From Paenibacillus sp. Marseille-Q4541 (GTDB lineage Bacteria > Bacillota > Bacilli > Paenibacillales > Paenibacillaceae), in contig NZ_JAGXCY010000020.1 in assembly GCF_018310695.1 (NCBI RefSeq), positions 26,788 to 90,787 of the forward strand: a DNA stretch of 64,000 nucleotides, written 5' to 3'. Under the pieces are notes generated by a model, which made no database searches, was not told where the DNA came from, and saw only the letters and a list, made by a program, of their open reading frames with translations. This document shows, piece after piece, positions 34,114 to 41,403 of the stretch (within the stretch, counting starts at the first letter, position 1; each line of letters starts with the position of its first letter). The position numbers were made by a program, and so were the translations under genes.

Positions 34114-35619
34114 TCATTGACTAATCGTAGCTGTCGGGTATAACGTCGTTCCTCCAATGGAAACTTTTATATTGCTGGATAAGGGAACGTTCGTCTCATT
34201 TAAAATTGTTCTCCACCAATCCCACGCAAGACCTGTACATTCTTTTGCGGAAATGTTGATGTTCTTGGAATTAGCTGGAAGTGGAATCTCTGTTGAGAAA
34301 TGCGCTGTTTTATCTAGACCATTTCCTTCCCAAGTTTTATGGGTAATAACTTCTTGCCCATCTGCATCAAATGTGAATTCATCCCAAGATACTTGAAACT
34401 GCGCTACATATGCACCACTATGATCAAGTGTTATTTTACCTTTAGAATATTCCGTAGATTTAGTCTCTACATATTCCGTATTATTGTGCACAGCCGCAAT
34501 AGAATTGTCCTTCAAGAAGACACTGGTATATGAAATGGGGTAGGCTGGATTCTTAGTACTAAATTGTGCATTATCCTTGATTACTTTTTGAATGACACTG
34601 AAGTCTTTGGTAACGATCTGGTTATGTTCTTGTGCATCGCCTCCCAATACAACAGCGGTAAACGAACTTTCATCATAAATATCTTTGTACTGTCCGCTAT
34701 CTTGTATGCTAGAATTCTTGAGCAATGCTTTAAATGCAGCTTGTACATCACTGCTCTTCGAGGTTGTCTCTAATTTCACGTAAATGGTTCTGCCATAAGC
34801 TACGTTGGAAACCATCAGCGGCGGAGAGTCTTCACTTACCCCTTTACGGACCAATTCAGCAAATGTCACACTGTTATCAAAAAGGTCGGATGGATTGTTA
34901 GGAAGCGCTGCACTTACGGTATAAAAGATTTGCTTATAAGCAGCTACCATCACTTTTTTCTCGCCGCTTGACACCGCGTCAAAGTCGATTCCAAGCGTAT
35001 TGTTAATCACTTGAGCATTCACATTAAGTGCACTTGCAATTTGATTTTTGCTGTAAACCATAGATTCTGCATACTGTAGTCGTGCAGGCAGTGTATGCGT
35101 GCTCGAATACTTCTCAACCCAAGTCGATACTAGCTGATCAACGGCACCAGAAACGCTGCTGTAAGTTGGTTTTTGAACCGCAATTGTATTTTCATTCTTC
35201 AACCCAGGTAGATCAATGCTAATATCTAATGGTTTTCTCGCAGCCATAACCAGATTAGGCTGATTATCCGCAAAATCCCGATTTGCAAGCTGGATTGCGC
35301 CTGGATAAGTTCGATTCGTTATCGAATCAATAATAGAAATATCTACTGGTGAAGTTGCTAGTGATTTTTTCTCCCGTTCAACCACGATAAATTTACCATT
35401 GGACTGGATACCTTCTTTGGGAACAAAACTACTAATTTTATCCCCATTAACGCTCAAAACTTCATGACGATTATAATTCAGGCTTGCAATCCCAGCATCA
35501 ATATCATTAGGCATGTTGGATTCAGCAAATGAAATACTGGAATATGTAAAGACGTTTAAACTAACTAATAGAGTTGCTAATAATAATTTTGCTTTTTTGA
35601 AATGTTTTATTTTATTCAT
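34114..35619 (-). CDS. cholesterol-dependent cytolysin (alveolysin-like)
   Basis: A 501-residue thiol-activated pore-forming toxin with a Sec signal peptide (cleavage probably after SFA, about residue 32). The hallmark undecapeptide is at about 460-470, reading ECTGLAWDWWR; the usual form has Glu where this has Asp. The Thr-Leu cholesterol-recognition pair follows in GTTLYP (about 492-493). Length and text are close to alveolysin of P. alvei as I remember it. It would be secreted, bind cholesterol membranes and oligomerise to large pores. ATG is followed by a basic signal peptide start. Single gene with a strong terminator. Activity may be modified by the Asp change. Confidence 0.95.
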   Translation of the reverse strand: MNKIKHFKKAKLLLATLLVSLNVFTYSSISFAESNMPNDIDAGIASLNYNRHEVLSVNGDKISSFVPKEGIQSNGKFIVVEREKKSLATSPVDISIIDSITNRTYPGAIQLANRDFADNQPNLVMAARKPLDISIDLPGLKNENTIAVQKPTYSSVSGAVDQLVSTWVEKYSSTHTLPARLQYAESMVYSKNQIASALNVNAQVINNTLGIDFDAVSSGEKKVMVAAYKQIFYTVSAALPNNPSDLFDNSVTFAELVRKGVSEDSPPLMVSNVAYGRTIYVKLETTSKSSDVQAAFKALLKNSSIQDSGQYKDIYDESSFTAVVLGGDAQEHNQIVTKDFSVIQKVIKDNAQFSTKNPAYPISYTSVFLKDNSIAAVHNNTEYVETKSTEYSKGKITLDHSGAYVAQFQVSWDEFTFDADGQEVITHKTWEGNGLDKTAHFSTEIPLPANSKNINISAKECTGLAWDWWRTILNETNVPLSSNIKVSIGGTTLYPTATISQ

Positions 35620-35786
35620 GCATATCTCTCCTTTTTGTAAAAAATAATACTTCCTACTATATATATCGGTTTTTTTGTAGATAATTTGTTGTATTTGGAG
35701 AATACAATATCAAGAATGCTGCATAAGATTTCGCTCAAGCTTCACAATCTTTTACCAGTAACACAAAAGAGGCTGTCAACCTAAGG

Positions 35787-35830
35787 GCATTCACGAAATG
35801 CCCCATCCATAGATAGCTCTTATCTTAGAA
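35787..35830 (-). repeat. fragment related to the cassette palindrome
   Basis: GCATTCACGAAATGCCCCAT followed by CCATAGATAGCTCTTATCTTAGA aligns with the left arm and loop of site p (31387-31552). Outer boxes are absent. It lies between the cytolysin promoter region and the azoreductase terminator. Confidence 0.35.
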
Positions 35831-35855
35831 CGTAGTGAAATAAGCGAATAAAAAA

Positions 35856-35888
35856 GCAGTACCACCGCTATAAAAGTGTTGGTACTGC
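35856..35888 (-). terminator. rho-independent terminator of the azoreductase gene
   Basis: GGCAGTACCA...TGGTACTGC stem followed by seven T on the minus strand, 29 bases after the stop. Confidence 0.85.
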
Positions 35889-35916
35889 CATATAATGTGA
35901 CAAGCGCTTTGTTAAA

Positions 35917-36543
35917 TTAGAACGTACTTGCTACTTTAACAGCCTTTTCAAGCCCTGCGGCAATAATCTCTTCTGCCTTATCAGGGAACTGGTTGTGACC
36001 TTCAATTACTACCGTCGTTATATCTTTTGCACCGAAGAAACTCATCATGCTTGTTACATATTTAACAGACATTTCCACCTCAGATGCTGGTCCTATAGAA
36101 TATACACCGCCTCTTGCATTTAATAATGCAATTTTCTTATCTCCAATAAGACCTACTGGACCTTCTGGCGTATATTTAAATGTTTTACCCGCGCGGTTTA
36201 AGTAATCAATATATGTGTGTAGTACAGCTGGGATTGTTAAATTCCATAAAGGGAAACCAAATACAACTTTGTCAGCTGCAAGGAAAGGATCTAAATATTT
36301 ATCAGCAACAGCTACTGCTTTTGCTTCTTCTGCTGTTAATTCAAATCCTCTACTAGACTTAAATGTACCGTTAATCATATCTACTCCTACGTATGGCAAT
36401 TCCTCATTGTATAAATCCAGCTCTACCACTGTATCATTTGGATGTGACTCTTTATAGCTCGCTAAAAAAGCCTCATATAATTTAACACTAACCGACTGAT
36501 CTGCTGGGCGATTGTTTGCTTTTACAAATAAAACTGTTGTCAT
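35917..36543 (-). CDS. azoR: FMN-dependent NADH:azoreductase (flavodoxin fold)
   Basis: A 208-residue AzoR protein: N-terminal FMN phosphate segment after TTVLFVKANNRP, the PLWNLTIPAVLHTYIDYLNRAG motif (about 99-120) that packs on the flavin, and NARGGVYS. It reduces azo compounds and quinones with NADH via FMN. The start has AGGAGGA upstream. It follows the two duplicated genes regulated by the MarR protein, and azoreductases are often under MarR-type quinone-responsive control, so it may be a member of that regulon. Confidence 0.88.
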   Translation of the reverse strand: MTTVLFVKANNRPADQSVSVKLYEAFLASYKESHPNDTVVELDLYNEELPYVGVDMINGTFKSSRGFELTAEEAKAVAVADKYLDPFLAADKVVFGFPLWNLTIPAVLHTYIDYLNRAGKTFKYTPEGPVGLIGDKKIALLNARGGVYSIGPASEVEMSVKYVTSMMSFFGAKDITTVVIEGHNQFPDKAEEIIAAGLEKAVKVASTF

Positions 36544-36614
36544 TCTCTGTTCCTCCTGATATTCACTCTTATGTTGCTAAATATTTATTCACTCAAAAAA
36601 GAATCCTATTGTCT

Positions 36615-37199
36615 TTACAATATCTTTTTAAAATGATATTCCATGTCTCCAGCCATAGCTTCAGGAATATCACCCGTTTCTCTGAAATCATGTCTATACA
36701 TTTGTTCAAACGGTCCAAAATTTACTTGCTTATAAAATTCATAACAAGGAAACCCATCATGTTCTCCTTGGATATTGACAGTACCATCTTTTTTGGCACG
36801 TACTATTAATAGGTAGTCAACAGGGGGGGCATATGCATTTAAAGGATTGCTAGCACTTGCACTCATTTGAAACTTAACGTCATCAGAATCCCATACAATA
36901 TCAGTACACAAAATACCATCTGTGCTAGCTTTGCCTGTTTTTTTATGAACAGAACCATCTGGAGTTGTGACTTTTTCTGTTGTTATGCCAGTATTTGCAT
37001 ATGTGAAAATTTCTTTTTTGTAAAAATCTACAACTACTTCTTGTTCAACTCTGGAGCGCATAGCGTTGACAGCATATGGTGTAAATTCACGTGAGTCCCC
37101 TTCAAATTCGATTATGTTTCCTGTTTGTACATCCTTCTTAGCTTCTGTCCAAGACATTGGAATAAATACACTTGCTCTAACTTTAACGATATTAGTCAT
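36615..37199 (-). CDS. uncharacterised protein, DUF3238-like, full-length copy
   Basis: A 194-residue protein starting MTNIVKVRASVFIPMSW, with REFTPYAVNAMRSRVEQEV, then FYKKEIFTYAN, and a C-terminal GEHDGFPCYEFYKQVNFGPF segment. I associate the pattern with DUF3238 proteins of Bacillus, without certainty. No signal peptide or membrane segment. ATG at 37199 has GAGGTG upstream. It is the second gene of the unit that begins with its shorter paralogue (37294-37797). Function unknown. Confidence 0.65.
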   Translation of the reverse strand: MTNIVKVRASVFIPMSWTEAKKDVQTGNIIEFEGDSREFTPYAVNAMRSRVEQEVVVDFYKKEIFTYANTGITTEKVTTPDGSVHKKTGKASTDGILCTDIVWDSDDVKFQMSASASNPLNAYAPPVDYLLIVRAKKDGTVNIQGEHDGFPCYEFYKQVNFGPFEQMYRHDFRETGDIPEAMAGDMEYHFKKIL

Positions 37200-37293
37200 G
37201 ATACACACCTCTATTATTCTTAAGTTTATTTTGGGTAATAATATCGCCCCATTGAGCAAAATAGGTTGCAATTTCTTTCATTAATATTTATTT

Positions 37294-37797
37294 CTAAATC
37301 TTCGCTTTAAAACTGTATTCCATGTCTCCAGCTAGTGCTGCTGGGGTGTCATCAGTTTTTCTGAAATCATGTATATATATTAATTCAAATGGACCAAAAT
37401 CTGTTTGCTTATAAAATTCATAGCAAGGAAATCCATCATGAGAGCCTTCAATATACGCAACACCACTTTTATTAACACGTATCGTTAATAAATAATCAGC
37501 TGCAGGTGCTGCTGTACTTAAAGGATTGCTAGCACTTGCCCTCATTTCAAAAGAAACGTCATCAGCGCCCCACACAATATTCTTACATACAATGTTTTCT
37601 GTTCCTGTTTTTCCTTTTTGATAATCAATAGAACCATCTGGATTTGTGACTTTCACAGTTACGATACAAGCATTGGCATATGTGAAAATCTCTTTTTTAT
37701 AAAAATCAATAATCACTTCTTGCTCTAATCTTGACCTCATTGTGTTTACAGCGTGTGGTGTAAATTCGCTTCCTCTAATTTTAACGATGTTAGCCAT
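37294..37797 (-). CDS. uncharacterised protein, DUF3238-like, shortened paralogue
   Basis: A 167-residue protein clearly homologous to the gene 95 bases downstream, but the segment between MANIVKIRGS and EFTPHAVN is missing about 27 residues found in the longer copy. The remainder aligns end to end, with FYKKEIFTYANA and SHDGFPCYEFYKQTDFGPF. ATG follows GGAGG. Divergent from the MarR gene; its promoter -35 lies inside operator 1, so MarR repression is likely. The deletion suggests that the two copies have diverged in function. Confidence 0.65.
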   Translation of the reverse strand: MANIVKIRGSEFTPHAVNTMRSRLEQEVIIDFYKKEIFTYANACIVTVKVTNPDGSIDYQKGKTGTENIVCKNIVWGADDVSFEMRASASNPLSTAAPAADYLLTIRVNKSGVAYIEGSHDGFPCYEFYKQTDFGPFELIYIHDFRKTDDTPAALAGDMEYSFKAKI

Positions 37798-37853
37798 GAG
37801 AACCTCCGTAATTTATTAATTCTGTTTCAATAAATACTATTTATTTCACAACT

Positions 37854-37884
37854 AAAACATAGTCAACTTGATTGACTATGTTTT
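37854..37884. promoter_or_regulatory. palindromic operator 1 (MarR-type)
   Basis: AAAACATAGTCAA-N5-TTGACTATGTTTT is an almost perfect palindrome. TTGACT in each direction is placed 17-18 bases from -10-like elements of both divergent promoters (TAAATA for the minus gene, TGTATT for the MarR gene), so one bound repressor would shut both. Confidence 0.65.
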
Positions 37885-37903
37885 GCATAGTACAATGTAT
37901 TTT

Positions 37904-37932
37904 AAATAAAGTCAACTAAGTTGACTTTATTT
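37904..37932. promoter_or_regulatory. palindromic operator 2 (MarR-type)
   Basis: AAATAAAGTCAA-N5-TTGACTTTATTT has the same AGTCAA-N5-TTGACT core as operator 1, 50 bases away, and lies just before the marR ribosome binding site. Autorepression is the natural reading. Confidence 0.65.
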
Positions 37933-37949
37933 GAGGAGGTTTATTATAT

Positions 37950-38423
37950 ATGACTCAGGAAGTATTTAGTGAATTGGATCTTACATCACTTTTATCATTA
38001 TCCTTTAGTACATCAATTAATGAACTACATGACAGATTGAGTGAATTGGGATTTGGAGATATTAAGCCTGCACATGGTTTTATGTTTAAGTTCATCACTC
38101 CCAATGGAGCAACAGGTATAGAACTAGCCGAATACTTAGGCATTACAAAGCAAGCTGTGAGTAAGATGGTGGATTATCTTGAGAAAAGTGGCTATGTAAT
38201 GCGCAAATCTCATCCCACTGATAAGAGAGGAAAAATTATTGTTTTGACCGAACGTGGTTGGTTAGTAGTGAAAGCAAAAGAGAAGATACTAGCTGAGATG
38301 GAGCAACGTTGGATTGAGCATATAGGTAACGAACGACTGCAAATGCTCAAAGAAGATTTAACAAGTCTAATTCATGCAGACAATGAAAGTACATTGTCAA
38401 CGAGGTTTAGACCTGTCTGGTAA
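37950..38423 (+). CDS. MarR family transcriptional regulator
   Basis: A 157-residue winged-helix regulator: GIELAEYLGITKQAVSKMVDYLEKSGYV is the recognition helix-turn-helix (about residues 59-85), followed by the wing DKRGKIIVLTERG. ATG follows GAGGAGG. It is transcribed away from the duplicated DUF genes with two palindromes carrying AGTCAA-N5-TTGACT between, almost certainly its binding sites. No redox-type N-terminal Cys is visible, so the ligand is not obvious. Confidence 0.88.
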   Translation: MTQEVFSELDLTSLLSLSFSTSINELHDRLSELGFGDIKPAHGFMFKFITPNGATGIELAEYLGITKQAVSKMVDYLEKSGYVMRKSHPTDKRGKIIVLTERGWLVVKAKEKILAEMEQRWIEHIGNERLQMLKEDLTSLIHADNESTLSTRFRPVW

Positions 38424-38540
38424 ATAAAGTTTATAAAGAAACTCACTGTACGCTCATTAACTTAAACCCACTATAATTTGCTTACCTTCTAAGTCTCTTA
38501 TGTATTACAAAAGAAAAATCCAAGTACCTTATTTTAAATA

Positions 38541-38596
38541 AAAATCACCCTCTTTCATCTTGCTGAATAGATAAGATGAAAGAGGGTGATTTTTTA
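38541..38596. terminator. bidirectional rho-independent terminator
   Basis: AAAATCACCCTCTTTCATCTT and its complement form a stem of about 20 bp with T/A runs on both sides, between the convergent marR and esterase genes. Confidence 0.9.
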
Positions 38597-38608
38597 AATT
38601 ATCGAATT

Positions 38609-39718
38609 TTATGATCCAAAGACGCGCTTAATTCCTTTTGCTATTTCATTCATGCAATCCTCCGCTTGTGGGTAAAACCCTATTTTATCCATAAACGCGT
38701 GGTCCACACCATTATAGCGAATATACTGTGTATTAACGCCTGCACGTTGTAGTTTTCTAGCGTAGGCTTCGCACTCAAGTGTCAGATAATCATACTGTGC
38801 GGTAATAATTAATGTGTCAGGCATGCCGCTTAAATCTTCTACTAGTAAGGGAGAAGTATAAGCACTTGTTACAGGAACCTTCCCTTGCAAATAAATGTTG
38901 TCCAGCATGGCGGTCATATCACCCATACCCATTAATAGTCCCTTGATCAGCTCGTGATGATTGTTAATCGTATACTCTTCGATATTCCATTCGAAATCAT
39001 CCGTTGCTGTCCCCGCCATGTTCACCGTCGGATAAAGCAATGCTTGGAATTTAATCATCCCCGTTCCTAGATCTCTATCCTTCATCGCGCACACCGTTGA
39101 TAAGTTCCCACCAGCACTATCGCCACATACTGCGATTTGATTCGGATTTACATTTAGTTCTGCTGCATGCTCATATACCCAGCGAACAGAATCGAAGCAA
39201 TCGTTTAATCCTGCAGGGAACGGATGCTCAGGTGCAAGGCGGTAATCCACCGAAACAACAACTGCATTTGCTTTCTCTGCAATTGCTTTACATGGATTCT
39301 CCACTACATCCAAAGTACCTCCCAAGAAACCACCGCCATGGAAGAAGACTACCGCTGGAACATTCGAGCCTTGAGCTGGAGAATAGATCCGAACTGGGAT
39401 AGAACCCTCTGAACCTTCTATTTCTCTCGATTCTGTACGAATATCGGTTGTTGTTACATCTGTATTCGGCCAGCCCATCATGGCACGCATCCCCTGAACC
39501 ATCGCCATTAGATCGGGCTCACCCTCAGGTGGCTTGCCCATCGCAGCCATCTTCTCAGCCATTTCGATTGTTGTATGCAAAACACGAGCATCCATTGCTC
39601 CCTCAGCATCTGAATCGGGAAGCTTTTTAATTATCATATCGAGCCCTTTGACGTTCACAACCTCTGTCCGTCTCTCCAGTTCCGCCAACAAATTTTCATA
39701 TACTTTTTTTTCTAACAT
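38609..39718 (-). CDS. alpha/beta hydrolase esterase (HSL/GDXG family)
   Basis: A 369-residue esterase of the hormone-sensitive-lipase group: oxyanion HGGGF (about 127-131), nucleophile GDSAGGN (about 200), acid near ITAQYDYLT and catalytic His in VDHAFMD (about 342). It should cleave short acyl esters in the cytoplasm. ATG at 39718 lies nine bases after GAGGAG; the earlier ATG overlaps that site. It follows the sugar symporter gene by 59 bases and could de-esterify imported sugars such as acetylated xylosides. Confidence 0.85.
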   Translation of the reverse strand: MLEKKVYENLLAELERRTEVVNVKGLDMIIKKLPDSDAEGAMDARVLHTTIEMAEKMAAMGKPPEGEPDLMAMVQGMRAMMGWPNTDVTTTDIRTESREIEGSEGSIPVRIYSPAQGSNVPAVVFFHGGGFLGGTLDVVENPCKAIAEKANAVVVSVDYRLAPEHPFPAGLNDCFDSVRWVYEHAAELNVNPNQIAVCGDSAGGNLSTVCAMKDRDLGTGMIKFQALLYPTVNMAGTATDDFEWNIEEYTINNHHELIKGLLMGMGDMTAMLDNIYLQGKVPVTSAYTSPLLVEDLSGMPDTLIITAQYDYLTLECEAYARKLQRAGVNTQYIRYNGVDHAFMDKIGFYPQAEDCMNEIAKGIKRVFGS

Positions 39719-39777
39719 GTGCTTCATCTCCTCTATTAGATTCCTTAGGTTTTATTAAATCAAAGATTATTGCTATA

Positions 39778-41130
39778 TTAGGCACCAATCCCTGTTGTAC
39801 CTCTACGAGTATTCAAGTCACTAATCATTTGGGGCTCATCTTTATCTAGCTTATAAAATATGAATAATAGAATAACAATGACATTTGAAATTAGTGGTAA
39901 CCATACAAAATTGAATTCAATTGCTAGCAAAGCTGATGGTTCTTGCGCTTGATTCGGTACATATTTCCCTAACGCTAGAACCCAAGCTGCAATCGCTCCT
40001 CCGAGCCCCATTCCGAACTTAGCACCAAAACTGCTTGCTGCTGATAGTAAGCCCGGTGCCCTTACACCTGATTTCCATTCTCCATAATCAATCGTGTCAG
40101 CAATCATCGCGAACAGAAGACCAAATGCAAAGCCCCCACCAAAATTACTGATTACAATACCCGTTAATGCAACAGGAACAGATGTCATCTGTGCACCTAG
40201 ATAGATAATGCCCTGCCCCACAGTACCAATGATCATACCCGTAAAGACCGCATTACGTTTACCTAATTTTTTACTAAAAAAAGGAACTAGTATAATCGCA
40301 AGCAACATGATAATCTGAAGGCCATTAACAAGCGGAATTAAGTCTTCTCGACCTAGGTTATATTTAAAATAATAAAGAGTAGCAGGCCCCTTAGCTGTAG
40401 CTGAGATAAATACGAACAGGCCAGTAACTAAAAGGATCCACCAAGGTGTGTTCCCTTTAATTGCCTTTACTCCTTCCTTAAAAGGAACTGGACGATTGCC
40501 GTCAACTTGAACACGTTCCCTTACATTTTTAAATGTAATCAGGAAAAATACGACCGCTACAATAGAATAGATTATCATCGTTAACAAAAAACCTTGTTTT
40601 TGATTGCCTTTTCCTAACGCATCAACAAGAGGTAGTGTCGCAATACTAACGAAAATAGCCCCTACTTGCGCCAGAATCATACGAACTGATGATACTACCG
40701 TTCTTTCCTGTGAATCACTTGACATACTTGGCAAAATCGAAGTGAGCGGCAAGTTAATACCTGCGTATAATACATTCAGTAGAATATAGGTAATATATGC
40801 GTAAGCCAATTTTCCTGTATCCCCGAAATCCGGCGACAAGAACGCAAGAATTGCAATTGCCGCGAACGGAATCGATAACCAAAGGAACCATGGTCTGGAT
40901 TTCCCATATTTCGAAGTCGTACGATCAATCAAAATTCCAAATATCGGTCCGTCGAACGCATCAATAATTCTCGCTAGGAGGAATAACGTTCCTACTGCTG
41001 CGACATTCAGTCCATATACATCCGTGTAGTAAAACATTAAATACAAGGTGACTGTCTGGAAAATAAGATTAGAAGCTGTATCCCCTAGACCATAACTAAT
41101 TCTTTCTTTCCATGAAACTTGTTTATCCAT
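39778..41130 (-). CDS. sugar:cation symporter of the GPH family
   Basis: A 450-residue transporter with twelve hydrophobic segments and the glycoside-pentoside-hexuronide marks YGLGDTASN at the N-terminus and DAFDGPIFGILIDRT. It should import a glycoside such as xyloside/galactoside with Na+ or H+. The frame extends upstream, but ATG at 41130 behind GGGGGTAT is the proper start. A cre-like box lies about 150 bases upstream. With the esterase downstream and the AraC-GH39 regulator upstream this looks like a hemicellulose-use locus. Confidence 0.88.
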   Translation of the reverse strand: MDKQVSWKERISYGLGDTASNLIFQTVTLYLMFYYTDVYGLNVAAVGTLFLLARIIDAFDGPIFGILIDRTTSKYGKSRPWFLWLSIPFAAIAILAFLSPDFGDTGKLAYAYITYILLNVLYAGINLPLTSILPSMSSDSQERTVVSSVRMILAQVGAIFVSIATLPLVDALGKGNQKQGFLLTMIIYSIVAVVFFLITFKNVRERVQVDGNRPVPFKEGVKAIKGNTPWWILLVTGLFVFISATAKGPATLYYFKYNLGREDLIPLVNGLQIIMLLAIILVPFFSKKLGKRNAVFTGMIIGTVGQGIIYLGAQMTSVPVALTGIVISNFGGGFAFGLLFAMIADTIDYGEWKSGVRAPGLLSAASSFGAKFGMGLGGAIAAWVLALGKYVPNQAQEPSALLAIEFNFVWLPLISNVIVILLFIFYKLDKDEPQMISDLNTRRGTTGIGA

Positions 41131-41281
41131 ACATATACCCCCTGTGAATAACCTAGTAAGGAAGAATCGACGATCCGTAATGTAACCCCTTACATTTTGA
41201 TTATAAACCCATTTTTTTCTTTCAACTTTCCGTTTCTTATTCAAAAATAGACCAAATTTCATGATTTTTATCTTTATTAAA

Positions 41282-41295
41282 TTGAGCGCTTTCAA
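41282..41295 (-). promoter_or_regulatory. cre-like box upstream of the sugar symporter
   Basis: TTGAAAGCGCTCAA (minus strand) fits the Bacillus cre core TGNAANCGNW; it misses the consensus C at position 14. It lies about 150 bases before the symporter start, so CcpA control is plausible. Confidence 0.4.
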
Positions 41296-41304
41296 AAAAA
41301 TCAT

Positions 41305-41346
41305 AAAAAACGCCTTTCTCTTATCAATGAAGAGAAAGGCGTTTTT
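41305..41346 (-). terminator. rho-independent terminator of the AraC-GH39 gene
   Basis: AACGCCTTTCTCTT / AAGAGAAAGGCGTT stem with T-run on the minus strand, about 57 bases after the gene. Confidence 0.85.
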
Positions 41347-41403
41347 GAGTGTCAATGACTAATAAAGTTGTTATTTAGACCTATTAAATTACATTTAAAA
41401 ATA

